A stretch of DNA of 64,000 bases from Laguncularia racemosa. Its lineage: Eukaryota > Streptophyta > Magnoliopsida > Myrtales > Combretaceae. The DNA lies in assembly GCA_037954665.1 (NCBI GenBank), contig JBBMOL010000071.1, positions 1,297,441 to 1,361,440 on the forward strand, read 5' to 3'. Position 1 is the first letter of the stretch; every line of letters starts with the position of its first letter. Both the position numbers and the translations under genes were made by a program. A model generated the notes under the pieces. The model had not been told where the DNA came from. It was given only the letters and a program-made list of their open reading frames with translations, and did not search any database. Below, piece after piece: positions 36,300-49,099 of this stretch.

Positions 36300-39200
36300 A
36301 AGGAATTTCAAGGTGGAAAATTTTTATTTTTAAGGACCTTTTTACCTTAGAAATTGATTTTACCAAAAATGAACCTAAAATTTTTTAGATATCCTAATTA
36401 TAACCCTAAGACCTTAATTAGGTAAATAAAATCAATTACAAAATATTTAGAGATGATTGAAAAAGAAAATTTTAAATTCAAATGTCAAATGGGTAAAATG
36501 ATCAAATTGCCCCTAAGTTCAACTTTATCAAGGATAGCTAAAAATGGGGTGAGTTTTTAGGCTAAGTTGAGGAATAGAAATCAAATACCATCAGTTGAAA
36601 ATAAATGGAATAAAATGAATAAAATTTTTCAAAAATGCCTAAAGATTAAGGACACGTAGTATGTAAGGGTAAATTAGCATGAACCCTTGTGGTCCCCTCC
36701 TCATTTTCCCTAAAATCCTAAAGCAAAAGCCATATAAAAAATCCCGAAAACCAGACGTGTAGAATTAGCCCCTCCCCCCTCATTTCCCCTCTTCCATTTT
36801 TGTCTAAGGTAAGAAAAAATAAGAAAGCCATTCTAAACCCTATATCTTCACTCTAAAACCTTAACTTTCTTCTAGTTCTAGTTATTAACTAAACTTTTAA
36901 TGATAACTTTAGGTTCAACGCAAGAAGAAGAAAGGTCTCAAGGCAGCTTAAGCTAGGTGTGAAACAAAGCTTAGTGGTAAGTGAAATTTTGTGAGTTTTT
37001 TATGAAAATAATAAAGCCAATCTATAGTTTAGGTACTAAATCAATTGATTTGATGCAAGGAGTTAAGGAGGATTCAAAGAAAACTCCTTCCTTACCCTTT
37101 TGAAGTGGCGACCATATCAAGAACAAATGAAAATTTTAGATCTTCATTAAGGTAAGTCGAAAACCTAGCTTAAATGGGTGTTTTAGTGAAGTTGAAAATG
37201 ATTGGACATGATAATTTAGTGATTTTTCCTTAATATTGATGATGGGTTGTAGGTATCCTTGTGATGCCACTATTCTTGTTTCCCATGAGTGATGTTTGAG
37301 GGTTTAAATGTTAATTCAGGTCTTGATATGCTATATGTGTTAAATGGTGACAATTTAAGGATTAGAGTAAAAATTCATGATACCTAGATTGATTTTGGTG
37401 ATTAAATGATATATATGCAAGGTTAAGAGTGGAAATTAGTGCAATAGTTGAATTAGGTGGTTAAATGGAATCATTTGATGATTTAATTATTAATTCCTAG
37501 CATATTGATATGTTTTTTTATGTAATTAATTTGATAGAAATTGAAGTTACAAGATAAGTATCGAGTTTAGCAAGAATTGAGGATAAATTGGGTTAAATTA
37601 TAATATAAGTGAACTTGAATTTTAAATGCCTTGCATATTTTGATGTGATATTTAATTTTGGAAAAAAAAAGTGATAAATTATGTTTATTTTGGGCTAAAT
37701 TAGTAGAATTTTGATTTAATTATGAATGGGAATTTGTTTGGATATGCAATGAGGCCTAGAAGTGATAATGTGTTGAATTGGACTAAAGAATGGATGCAAT
37801 TTTAAGTTAGGGCGTGTCCTATAGTATTTTCTCTATTTTGATGATATTTTGTGCTTGAAAATGAAAAATAAATGATGGACACTAGGAAAGAGTAGGAACA
37901 AGTAGGCTTTGATTTGAAGTAATTTGAACCTAAATTGAATAATTTATGTGCTCCTAAAGTTATAAATTCATAATTAAAATTGGTCTAATAATTCAAAGGC
38001 TTTAAATTGAATGAAATTAGGTTCTTTTTTTATAAAATGAGTAGAGAAAGTTATAAGGAGACAAATAGCTTTGATTTCACCTAATTTAAACTTAAATTGA
38101 GTACAGCATGACTCTTTAAAGTTAATGCCTTAATTTGTGACAAATTAACATTAAGTTGGACTATGGTTAAATTACATCGGGCTAAGTCTGACCCAAACAC
38201 AAGTTAACCCAATCAATATAGGCCCAAAGACTACATTCTTACCCTTTCTTGGGTAGCCCATAAAATTAAACATAATTTGTTTAAATAGACTTGATTAACT
38301 AAACCATCGTAATTGTACTAAAATAAAATTTGACACAACAATGTGGACCTAATAACTTAAATTAGCCCAAGACCCAAACCGAAAATGTAATTAGGCCTAT
38401 TTTCTTTCTAAGGCTTATACTTTAAATAAGCCTTAGCATGATAAATAACCCAATCGAGGCCTCAAACTAATTCAAGGCCTAAATTGAATTAATTAATTGA
38501 AATAAATTAGACTTAGGTTTAAGAAATAATTGCAATGAAACTTAAATGGGCCCACGACCTAAACATACTTGGCCCCATTAAACACTAAGGCATATATCCT
38601 AATAGGCCCTAATAAACACATTGAATTAAATTGGGCTTTAAACTCATTAAAGCCCTAAATTAGATAAAAGTTTAAAATGGAATTTTAATGGAACTTAATA
38701 AATCAATTAAACTTAAGGATACAACTAATGAGACCAAGTAAAGACAATAGACCTAGGTCAATTTAAAATAGATAGAATTAATCTAATTTGACTTGAATTG
38801 TAATTGATAATTATAACCGAACTTAACTAAATCAATTAAGGCTAGTGGGCTTAATTACAAATATAATTGGGCCTACTATACTTAAAGTGCCCAAATACCT
38901 TAATTAGACCTTAAACCCAACTAGATTTAAAATTCAAACAACTTATTAGGTTTAATTAAATAAACTCTAAATGGTCCGAGCCACAATTAGCTAAAAGGTA
39001 ATCAGGCCCAAGTAACCCTAATTAGGCTTGTAATTAATATGAGCCTTAAGTAGCCTAAACTAAATTTAGAATAGAATTCAATCACTTAAAATAATCGACT
39101 GAATTATAAATTTTCTTTTGATACGTAAAACCAATTCAATTAACTTAATTGGAATTGGATTGGAATTTGGAATTGTTGACCTTTTAGGTATGCAGTAACT

Positions 39201-39905
39201 TGTGTTTTATGTGTTATGGTAGAAAAAGTAAACCTAACTAATAATCAACCTAACTAAGTAATTGCTTGGTACTTATGCATAGTTAATTGAACCAACAAGA
39301 TATTACGGCTATAGTCATATACCTTAAGATAATATAATAGTTAAGTGCTTGGGCCATCAAGGGTAGCTCAACGAGTAGCTGATAAGTGAAAACTCATTGG
39401 ATAATGGGTACTAAAAGTAGAGAGAAGGTATATCTGGTGTAGTTCGAGGATATGGGTCTCGACAGGCTATACGATATGGTTGGATTGTAATCGGTGGGGT
39501 CGCATAACGATGGGTATACTTAGACAAGGCTAATAGTGGGGTCGCATAACGACTGGCTACTTTTATCAACCTCTAATATCAACTATGATGGAATCAAACC
39601 CCTTATCCTCCATCATGATGTTTGGAGTCATGAGTACTCCCATGTTGGGTGTTTAATTAAAATTATTAACTAAATTAAGTGATTGATTGCTTTATTAGTT
39701 GTAAGCTCATTTGACATGTGTGTGTTTGTGTTATTATGTATTGGGCCCTTGTGGCTCACTCCACACAACACCCCTCCCCCCCCCCCCCCCTTTTTTTTCC
39801 TTTCAAGTGAGGGTTTCACTAATTCTTTACACAACTCATTGGATCCTACTCAGTGGTTGTGCTTAAAATAAGTGGGCTTTGGGCTAATTTAGGCCTATAA
39901 TGCAT
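36300..39905. other. Unassigned AT-rich DNA, probably LTR-derived
   Basis: No protein motifs on either strand. The wording near 36720-36990 (CCTAAA-rich leader, AAGAAGAAGAAAGG) and 39420-39790 (repeated GTGGGGTCGCATAACGA at about 39495 and 39537, TTGTGGCTCACTCC, poly-C) is like that of long plant gypsy LTRs. From 38100 to 39160 there are many short words such as TAATTAGGCC and GGCCTAAATT. No second copy lies in the window, so this is a guess. Confidence 0.3.
39776..39790. repeat. Poly-C run (15 C) followed by poly-T
   Basis: Fifteen consecutive C on the + strand followed directly by eight T; unusual in this AT-rich region. Confidence 0.9.
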
Positions 39906-40534
39906 TATAAGCTACAAATAATGTTCTCTATCAATTCTTTTCTTTGTAAATTAAGAAATTAGAAGGAAAAATATAAGATAGATAAAAAGGAAAATACAAC
40001 TCAATTCTAGGTTTTTACATTTTAATTTGCATATAGCATGTAGAACTTAAGATAAAAGACACAACTCTTTAGAAAATTCTAATATATACATTGATACAAA
40101 TTGAAATTATGTTTTATTGATATTTCTCAAAGAACATAACTTGATGTAAAATGATGCAATTGCTCAAGAAGGATTATAATTTTTTTTAACTGACATATCA
40201 TTTCTTATATAAATGTGAAAATACCAAAATCATATATATGATATAATTATAATATCAATTTACAATATTCTTTATATAATTCAATGGTAGAGTTAATTTT
40301 GTATTTAAGTTAATTTATAAAAATTAATGTTAAAGAAAAACTTGCACATAGCATGGGGTTTTAACTAGTTTTATATAATAATTAAAGAAGAAAAAGAAGG
40401 GACTTTAAATCACAAATCATAACACAAAAACAACATTTTATTTGGTAATACTCAACAATATTACATCCCCATGCAATATGGACTAAACTCGTGCATACAC
40501 AACCAAGAATAATATAATAGAGTCTTCTGCAGCT
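39906..40534. other. 3' flank of gene B
   Basis: From about 40385 the sequence GGGACTTTAAATCACAAAT and following bases matches the 3' flank of gene A near 15515, so the duplication includes 3' UTR sequence. The rest is AT-rich without features. Confidence 0.6.
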
Positions 40535-41232
40535 TCATCGGATACTTAAGGCTTGCGTGACTCTCGACTCTCGTATTGCTTCTCCAGCAGTTGTAAACAT
40601 ACCATACATCACGGCAGCAAAATATGTACTCAAAGCTGGAACTATCAATCCAATCATTATATTCACCGTCTCGGTTGCATATGTACTACCACACGACATT
40701 TTCCCTATCTTAAGCTGCACAACATCGACCATTGCAAGCAAAAGAAACAGGCATCCAAGAACAGTTCCGAAAATCGACAGATAAAATGACCAGAGAGTAA
40801 ACCCCTGTTTATGTGGATTCTCCATTTCCTTACTTTGGAACGTGTAGAGGAAAATCTTTACTGTATTGGCTAGGAATCCTGAGAAAACAAACCCACTAAA
40901 AGATACGATTTCGCGCTGGACAAGTCTTTTCCTTAATTCGGTGTCTGAATTGCATTCGGGACGGCCTTCTAGGGACAGGACTTGGCCTGGCGTCGCTAGA
41001 GATAACCCTATGAACACGCCGACCGTGAAGAGGCTATTCAAGCTTACTAAGTCGTTCAACACCTTCTGGAAGTACTTTATTTCCTTTTCTTGAACTTCCA
41101 CCACATGGTTTGTGGCCCTACAGAAAATTTAGAACGTATAAATAATGTTGATGTTAGATAGTAAAAGGAAGAAATATAAGAGCAATAATACTTAGGTTAG
41201 AATGGAGACAAATAACCATACCTAGTTGCCAT
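40535..41232 (-). CDS. Plant-specific four-helix membrane protein (MEE60-like), gene B
   Basis: Two exons: 41232-41222 (ATGGCAACTAG) and 41117-40535, with a 104-bp intron (GTATGG donor, TTTTCTGTAG acceptor), giving 197 residues. The protein starts MATRATNHVVEVQEKEIK, then YFQKVLNDLVSLNSLFTVGV. It has four hydrophobic helices in the same places as gene A and the conserved loop VDVVQLKIGKMSCGS. Parts of both flanks also match gene A, so the two are duplicates. Starting at the in-frame GTG at 41104 would miss the spliced N-terminus. Function is unknown; MEE60-like is a label from memory. The frame is fully open, and a TATA box lies 69 bp upstream of the ATG. Of the two copies, this has the better promoter. 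Confidence 0.88.
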
Positions 41233-41300
41233 ATCGTTCCTGAGAACTAGCCGAGAGTTGATGTTGTTTGCTTTTCCTCGTTGATTCCTGCGTTTGGGGT

Positions 41301-41307
41301 ATTTATA
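41301..41307 (-). promoter_or_regulatory. TATA box of gene B
   Basis: TATAAAT on the minus strand (context CTATAAATACCCC), about 69 bp upstream of the ATG. Gene A has lost the motif in the aligned position (GGGGAAATGGATATTGG). Confidence 0.75.
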
Positions 41308-41319
41308 GATACGAGCGGG

Positions 41320-41440
41320 TGGAAGAGAAATGATAGAGACAGGCAAGACATAGAGGAGAGAGAAAAGGAAAGATGAGAGAGATAAACGAGAGGGGAACTC
41401 GATATAGAGAGAGAGAGAGAGAAGAGAAATGATACTGAAA
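41320..41440. repeat. Purine-rich (GA) tract
   Basis: GAGAGA-rich sequence, with a pure AG run at about 41406-41423, directly upstream of gene B and left of the MITE. Confidence 0.8.
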
Positions 41441-41451
41441 AGAAAATTTTA

Positions 41452-41711
41452 GGATGTAGTAGCTCAAAAATGAACCTATGGTATAATCATCTTTGAGTTA
41501 CAATAATCATCCTGAATTACTGTAAATAAAACTCATTAATAATGAAAATAAAACTATCAATAGCCTCTGTGATGCTATCAATAATTTTTATTAAAACTAT
41601 TGATAATTTTATTTTTACTATTAATAAGCTTTATTTACTGTGGATTGAGATGATTTACTATAACTCAAAAATAACTATACCATATAATCACTTTTGAGTG
41701 ATTACACCATA
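41452..41711. mobile_element. Foldback MITE with about 110-bp terminal inverted arms
   Basis: The left arm 41452-41563 is the reverse complement of the right arm 41597-41711 with scattered mismatches. Shared words read inward include CTCAAAA, ATGGTATA, TTTGAGTTA, GTAAATAAA, ATTAATA, and ATCAATAG at the loop side. The 33-bp centre is CTCTGTGATGCTATCAATAA and more. No coding capacity. Target-site duplication not resolved because the flanks are GA-rich. Confidence 0.75.
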
Positions 41712-41714
41712 TGA

Positions 41715-41935
41715 TACAAAAAGATAGACAAGAGATAGTGGAGAGAGAAAAAGACAAGAGAGAAAGAGAAAGTAAGAAAAGAGAAAGATGAGAGAGACAA
41801 AAGAGAGAGGGAGTATGATAGAGATTAGAGAGGGAAGAAATAATAGATAGAGACAAGAGACAAAGAAGATTGTAAGAGAAATGATGCAAAGGGATAAAGG
41901 AGAGATGGAGGAAAGAGGGGATAAAGCTAACATGG
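41715..41935. repeat. Purine-rich (GA) tract
   Basis: About 220 bp of AGAGA, GAAAGAG and GACAAGAGA words with TGTAAGAGAAATGAT near 41870, a phrase that recurs at 43770 and 44225. The Leu/Ser-rich frames on the minus strand here are artefacts. Confidence 0.85.
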
Positions 41936-43640
41936 GTACTTGAACCCCCGAACTTCACATAATTTTATTTTGGGGTTTAGATTTTTTAAATTGTCTCACA
42001 TTGGTGCCTCCATTAGTCTAACCTCTCATGGATGTTAGTTTATGCTTACGTAGACTCCTTCAAAACACCTAGTGCTAGCAAACAAGTTTGTCTACAAACT
42101 ACAGTAGACTCTGTGATAGCTTCTCCATTGTCATAACTACTTCTGCACGAAGAGGCGTCGATGAATTTACGCATTTACGTCAAATTTACATCACTTGAGC
42201 TTTATATTTGTGACTCTTACCTCTTGCACTTGTGATGGTTATACTAGCTTAATGAGTTATGTATAGTATGAAAGCAACTAAATTATTTCTCTGATTGGCA
42301 CTTCTCAACCTATTTAAACAAATGTTCACATCTTCATCATGCTTCTCTGGCAACAATTCGTCATCCATGTAGTTTACGTGTTAATTTTTTTGCAAGCGAT
42401 CTATCTACTGATTGTGACATAAAAAAGTGCTTCAATATAGCTTAGGCTATTTTTACTTTACAATGTATGCTTACTTCCATGATGATTTTTATTCCCTAAG
42501 GAACCTTCATAATAAGTGCTCCACAACAACTATTGGCTAATGTGTGAAAAAATCATGTAGTTGGTAATTGTGTACCTTAGTATTATGTTAATATGGTTGA
42601 GGAACTTATCTTAACTTTAGTCTTTAATGTTGTTCTCTATCTATCAAATGGTTGGAATTATTTTTTTATTTATTTATTTGGTAAGCAAAAGGACTAGAAT
42701 TGAGCATGTTCATTTTAGAAACAAACTTCTATGAAAAAGCATCTCAAGTTCACTTCAAATCATTATTGAATCGAAATAACCCCCATTTAACTGCAATCAA
42801 ATAAAAAAAGTTTATAGGAATTCCATTTCTTGTCCATAACCTATCAAAAACAAGTTTGAAATAAACAATCTTTTGCAATGCTTCCACATACAACAACAAC
42901 TTCAACAAAATCTCAAACCCTAGCTCAAATGTCTTAAGAAACTCTTCAACATACTTTGTAAAATCATGTTTGTATAAAATTTTTTGATAAGGCAAATTCT
43001 TTAGTTCTTTGGATAAGGATGTCTTTATATTCTTGAACATACTCTAAGAAAATGTAATGTCTAAGTTAATTTAGAAATGGAAATGTTCTCCTTTATAAAA
43101 GTAGAGTAAAAACCCCATTTACCAAAGAGAAATATAAGTTTTCATGTTTATCAAGAAGCAATTATAATGCATTGTAATTATTAAAAAAATAAAAATAAAA
43201 TAAAAGAACCAAAGATGACTGAAACAAAGGCTAACGAATCTATTAAGACTTGAGGTACATTCCTTCTTGCCATTTGTCTGCTTCATTATTAGGTTAGAGA
43301 TCGAAGGTTATGAGTTTAGGATGTGGACTATAGTTTCTATTCGACGAGTGGGTTATGGTTTATGATGTTCAATCCTCTTAGTGATGGCACCAAAGGAAGG
43401 TTACATTGACTTTATTCTTTTTCCTTTTTTTTCTTTTTCTTTCTTTTTTTTAGGTCAACCTCAATTGTCCATGTAAGCATCGAGTCATTTCGTAGGGTTC
43501 ATGTGAGCAAAAGTTAATGTCTGTGAGCATGGAAATTAATTGAGGCATCAATGTGATACAATTCAAAGTCTAAGTCCTGAAATGAAACTATGCCAAGTTT
43601 AGATACTAAAATGAATATTTATAAAAGTTCAGGTGCTCGT
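41936..43640. other. Intergenic DNA, nothing recognised
   Basis: AT-rich. A 96-codon frame at 42750-43040 (-) has no motif I recognise, and poly-T/C runs occur near 43420-43450. Confidence 0.45.
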
Positions 43641-43659
43641 ACTAGATTTATCCCGAGGA

Positions 43660-44260
43660 AGGACAAAAAGAGAAAGTAATATAAAAGAGAAAGATAAGGG
43701 AGACAAAGGAGAGAGGGATAGTGATAGAGAGAGGAGAGATAATATAAAGAGATAGGAGAGAGAAAGAAGAGTGTAAGAGAAATAGTACAAAGGGACAAAG
43801 GGGAGAGAAAAAGATAAGAGAGAGAAAGAGATAGTAATATAAAAGAAAAAGATGAGAGGGACAAGTGAGAGAGTGATTAGAGGAATTATATTATGCTATC
43901 ACTAAAAAGGGGTGACATTGTTCCATAGCTCCCAATTATGATAAAATCTTCCAAATTGTAGTAAAAATAAAGTCTACTAATAGTAAAAGAAAACTATTAA
44001 CAACCACCATGATACTGTTAATGGCCTCCATAAAACTACCGACAACTTTTATAAATCACTATCAACAGCCATTGTAACAATAAATCACCTCAAATAACAA
44101 TTAAAATAATGTCTATCAATAGTAAAACAAGTTATCAATAGTAACAGCACCATAGAATTGCTCAGGAGACTGTGATAGAGAAAGAGAGGTGAAATGATAC
44201 AAAGAGACGAGAGAGAAAGAAGAGTGTAAGAGAAATGATACAATGAGTGACAAGGTAATG
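43660..44260. repeat. Second purine-tract / MITE-like block
   Basis: GA-rich tracts at 43665-43880 and 44165-44250 flank about 280 bp with MITE-related words (AAATAAAGTCTACTAATAGT, TATCAATAGTAA). The order purine tract, MITE-like core, purine tract repeats that at 41320-41935. Confidence 0.6.
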
Positions 44261-44588
44261 TATAACATTAATTGAGTGTGTTAGAATCAAGCACTTCTTA
44301 AATCATGTGTTGAAACCACTGATTTAAGTGCTATATTTTGTAGATTATTCATATAAAGGCTTTATTTTTAGTACTTTTATCTAAGAAGGCAATATTAATT
44401 TCCTTTTCCCTATTAAATATTCTAGAAAAAAAATCGATTTTAATCCTACTTTTGTTTAATGATTCTCGTTGAACTAAAAACTATTGGAGAAAAGGAAAGC
44501 TTCCTATAAAGTGAGTTAAATTTATCAAAGTGGCCCTAGGTACATAGAATAGCCATGTATATACTTTGGGAACATTGTTGTAAACATA
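44261..44588. other. Left flank of the antisense copia
   Basis: Nothing recognised. The last five bases (44584-44588, ACATA) are the candidate target-site duplication. Confidence 0.5.
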
Positions 44589-44862
44589 TATAGAAACTCC
44601 TACTTGTGCAGTGAAGATTTATAGAAAGTATGTAAAGTATGATCAAGAAAGAAACTTCACTGAAGAAAGTTTGGGAACAACTTTGATCTTTGGAATAAAA
44701 GTGCAACAAAATGTAAAAGATTAAAAAAACTATAACAACTTCAGGCTTATATATCTATTCTTCCATCTACAAACTACTTCCTAACTAAATGTACATGTGT
44801 AAATGTAATATAAATACAAGTGGACTAATTAGATAATTATAACTGTAAAATAATCTTCCACA
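44589..44862 (-). repeat. copia 3' LTR (left, 274 bp)
   Basis: It aligns along its length with 49880-50153, with many substitutions. On the + strand it starts TATAGAAACTCC (TG mutated to TA) and ends ATCTTCCACA. Confidence 0.92.
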
Positions 44863-44874
44863 TCCCTCCCTTAA
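44863..44874 (-). promoter_or_regulatory. Polypurine tract of antisense copia
   Basis: The + strand TCCCTCCCTTAA is TTAAGGGAGGGA on the element strand, directly before the 3' LTR (TGTGGAAG). Confidence 0.85.
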
Positions 44875-44879
44875 GTTGG

Positions 44880-45270
44880 AGTCATTTGAAGGCCCAACTT
44901 AGAACAAATCATGAGGAGTTGAGCATGAGAAGGCAACTTGGAGATTAAATCTGCAAACTGTTATGAAGACAAAACATGAATAGGAGACAAAAATCCACGA
45001 GAAACATGATCACATATGAAATGTACATTGATATCTATATTCTTAGTTCAACCATTTAAGCACAAATTATAAGCTATCATCAAAGCAAATTTGTTATCAC
45101 AAAAAAAGAGACTAGCAACTCAATAACTTGAAGATCACGGAAGATGTAAGAAGTCCAAAGAAGTTCTTTTGTTGTAAAAGCCATACTCCTATATTCAACC
45201 TCTGTAGGAGAAATACTAACAACACTTTGTTTCTTAAACTTCCAAGAAATCAAAGCATTACCCAACATAA
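44880..45270 (-). pseudogene. copia RNase H remnant
   Basis: LGNALISWKFKKQSVVSISP, then TEVEYRSMAFTTKELLW and the FFCDNK box, then TKNIDI before the end of pol. This is the classic copia RNase H string (SWKSKKQ...AEAEYRAMA...E). In-frame stops are present. Confidence 0.85.
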
Positions 45271-45699
45271 TACAATAACCACTAACTAACTTGTGATTAA
45301 GAGCAGAAGAGCCCTAATAAGCATCACAGAAAGCTTAAAGAGCAAGAGAATTCTAAGATGAATAGAATAGACCCAAATCATAAGTTTCTTTAATGTATTT
45401 TAGCGAATGCATAACAGTTTGTAAGTGCAAATCACATCATTGAGACAAAAATTGACTCAACTTGGTAATTGCAAAGGATATGTCCAATTTGGTCAAGGTG
45501 AAATAAAGAAGCCTACCAACAATTCATTTGTACAATGTTAGATCATCAAGTACAGCTGTTGTGTCTTTTGCAAGTATTAAACCAAAAGGTAAAGCCAAAG
45601 AGGTTGGTTTGTAGGTAGTCAAACCTATATCATTCAACATATCAAAAATGAACTTCCTCTGACTTAATAAGGTGCCTACTTAAGTCCTATAAATCTCGA

Positions 45700-46108
45700 G
45701 GCAAAAAAAAAAAAATAAAGCTAAACCTAGATGGTTAATAGTAAAATTGGAATCCAAGTCATGTTTTAATGAAGCAATAGCATCCTCATTGGTTCTCGAA
45801 ATCAACATATCATCAACATACAATAATACCACTAAAAACCATCAAAAGAGGAACAAGTAAGTAAAGAATGATCACTACTTAACTGGTGGAAACCTCTCTG
45901 AATTAAGAAACAAGATATCTTAATGTTCCATTATCTAGATGCTTACTTAAGGCCATATAATGACTTCTTAAGCTTGCAAACTTAAGTAGGACTAGCTTTA
46001 GAGTAACCTTAAGGAAGCACCATATAAATCTCTTCATCCAAAAAAACTATGTAAGAAAGTGTTACTAATATCAATTTGATGTGATAGCCAATTCTTAGCA
46101 GTGGCTTC
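45700..46108 (-). pseudogene. copia reverse transcriptase remnant
   Basis: YMVLP, YSKASPT, VCKLKKSLYGLK and VVLLYVDDM (catalytic YVDD near 45815) are readable in shifting frames. Upstream RT sequence is cut off where the inserted segment begins at about 46110. Confidence 0.8.
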
Positions 46109-46109
46109 A

Positions 46110-46124
46110 TGATAGGTACTCAAT

Positions 46125-46164
<40 letters not shown>

Positions 46165-47470
46165 AAGTACTTTTCCCATTTTGGTGTATTTTTGAAGAAT
46201 TTAAATTTTAATTGAGAAATATTTTGATTTTAGGCCTTTGATGGATAATTGCATTAAAAAGGAATAAAAGGAATCCAATTTTACTCAATTTAGAGCTAAG
46301 TAGAAAAAGTTATGAATTTTTTAAGAAAAATACGAGCACTAAACTTGACCATGTCAAGACCATATTGAAACTGAAGCTTAAAAGTCGAGGGTTATATAGA
46401 GGCTAGACATGATCGTGTTTATTGGTTGTGTATCTCTTAGAATTAATTATTTTTAAGCATAACTTCAACATGACCTCTAGAAACAACCATGTTTAGGCTA
46501 TGTCAACTGCAACATTCACTTTTCTAAGTTTTTTATCAATGATTTTGACACAACCTAAAGCATGATCGTGTTAAACAATGTGCTGGCCTAAAACAAAGTT
46601 TTTTTTTCCCACTACATAAAGGATAAGAGAGACTCGATCTCATAACTTTAAGAAAATGTTTTTTTATTTATTCTAGGGTTTTCTTTTAGAGAATAGAATA
46701 TTATTTTTTTGTACTTCAAGAATTATGGTTTTATTTTAATTTCTTTAATGATACATACTTTACATTATTGAGGATTTCTATTTTCAACATGATTAGAGCT
46801 TAATTTTCTTAAATTTCTAAACTTGTGGATCCTAGGATTATTATGTGACTCAATTTATTGTTACTCAATGAATTCTTAAATTTTTTTATTTACACATGTA
46901 TTCTTGATTTTTTTTAAAATTAATAATTATAGGGTGTTACTCTAATTATTTGATTTGTACATTATGATTGAAAAATCGGATGTATAATTAGATCTAACAT
47001 GTTTGAAGAGAATTGATGTAACCTTAAAGATAAGTTACATAATTCTTCTATAATTGATCAATTTGTTTTTAAGGAATCCATTGTTCTTAATGCAATATTT
47101 AAAATATGCTATTATGAAGAAATTCAAATAGGTATTTTTAATATTAGAGTTAATAAGTTTGAGGAAGTTATTAAGCTAATTTAAGAATTCCCTTAGTCAA
47201 TGAAATTAAAAAAAGATTTGAATGAATTTTGTTGATACCACATAATAAATCTTAGGGAAAACAAAATCTAGATACTTATTTTGCAATCTTGAAGTTAATT
47301 ATAATCTATTTAGCTCTTCTTTCTTTCAATCTAATCTTTAGTTTATTAGTTAATAATTAGTTAAAGGTTTTAAATCAATTAATATTTATAATTTACCAGT
47401 TAGATAATAGGATGTAAGTTAGTATTAGTACTCATAATCCCTATAGAACTATATTTGTATTTAATCCACT
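46110..47470. mobile_element. Unidentified insertion inside copia pol
   Basis: This segment separates copia RT (ending at about 46108) from integrase (starting at about 47470) and has no copia coding sequence. It begins next to a (TA)n run (about 46128-46161) and contains CATGATCGTGTT twice (about 46406 and 46561), and TTGTGGATCCTAGGATTATT near 46825. The wording suggests LTR or other retroelement DNA, but no ends or proteins were identified. Confidence 0.5.
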
Positions 47471-48960
47471 ATATTACAAAATTTGATAGGTATATTTGTC
47501 TCACATCACTATACACATTAAATCCCTCTAAGATCAAATTTATCATTTGAAGGAATATAAGATTTAGTGAAACACAAGCAACCCATGATTTGCAAATGAT
47601 CATATGATGGTTTATCTTTGAGCAACATTTCATGAGGTGTTCTCCATTGTAGTTTGGACATAGGCATGATATTAACAAGATATGTGGCAATAAGTATGCA
47701 CTCTTCCCAAAATCGTTTAGGCAAACCAACATGAAGCCACAAAGCTCTAGCAGTATCAAGAAGATGTCTATGTTTTCATTGTACCCTCCCATTCTATTGT
47801 AGTGTGTAAGTCATGGATGTTTGATTTATGATTCCTAAATCGTAAAACATAGTTTGACACATATGTGAGATGAATTCAAATCCATTACCTAATTGAATTA
47901 TCTTAGGTTCTACTACATATTTGTGTTTTGATCATTTTAAAAATCTATCAAGAACTAAAGGAACTTAAGACTTATTATTAATCAAATAAGTCCAAGTACA
48001 ATCATCTAAGATAGTAAAGAAAAGCCATGCTCTAGAAATTGCAGGGACAAAATAAGGACCCCATACATCAACATGAATCAAATGAAATGGAGCAAACAAC
48101 TAATTACTACTGTGATTAAATGAAAGTTTGTATGATTTAGCCTTATAACAAGTATCACACATGCATTTACTTGTATCAAGATGTTTACAAGTGCTAATAT
48201 GTCTTAGTTTTGATAAAGAAGAATGCCCCATTCAAGCATGAAACAACTGTAACAAATCTGAATTTTGACAAGATAAAGGTAATGAACAAGAAGATTGCTT
48301 AAGCCTATCACTAACTAAAGTGAAATTACTTATGGCTTATGATTTCAAAACATACAACCTATTAACAACTTTCTAGTCCTAAAAAAATGAAAGAAAAAGA
48401 ATTAACTTTGGCTACTAAATTGCTATTAGTAAGAATACGAGCAATTGATAACAAATTATGCTTGAAATCTAGAACAAAGAGAACATTATGAAGAACTAAG
48501 GAAGGGGGGTAAATATGAACTGAACCAAAAATTTGGACAATTTTAACATTTCCATCAAGTAAATTTATGGAAATAAGGTAAGGTAAAGATTGAACATTGA
48601 AAGAATGGATTTAAAAGGTATCATATAGTCAGTGACACTTAAATCAACAATTTAAGATCTAACATTATCATCCATAGAAGAAACAGAAAAAGATTGATTA
48701 GGTATACCTAAAAATTGCATGGTGACATTGGCTAATGAAACTTTTGAATACTATTTCTCTTGCATTAATTTGATCACCTCTGTATACAAAGATTAAACAA
48801 GTTATGGATTAACAAAATTAACATTTAAAGATGAATAACCTACAACATCAGCCAAACTGTCGTGAGCAATATCAAGTGGTGCAGAACTACATCCATCTAT
48901 CATATAATGTGATGTAGGCCTAATCAAAGCACTTCCTACTTTCTTTCCTTTAAACCAATC
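47470..48960 (-). pseudogene. copia integrase remnant
   Basis: LWLHVGLPKRFWEECILIAT-like text: MWLHVGLPKRFWEE, then YLVNIMPMSKLQWRTPHEML, DKPSYDHLQIMGCLCF and DKFDLRGI. This is the C-terminal integrase of copia (ARAL...FWxEC...A.YLINR.P...L...TP.E.L). The upstream catalytic core is heavily mutated. Confidence 0.8.
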
Positions 48961-49099
48961 AATTTGAAACAAGTATCAATCATTGGACCTTCTATCTTAT
49001 AGTGCTTGCAAATAAGTTTATTTAAACGAGAATTCTTATTTTTCCTTTTACCAAAACTACTTTTCACAAAATCTATCTTAGTTGTATTAAAAACAAAGA

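Noticed and set aside
40553..41093. Three + strand frames of 75-78 codons
   Set aside because: They are antisense shadows of gene B.
41665..41958. Leu/Ser-rich 'membrane protein' frames at 41.7 and 43.6 kb (-)
   Set aside because: They are translations of GA-rich tracts; every frame there gives long Leu/Ser/Phe strings.
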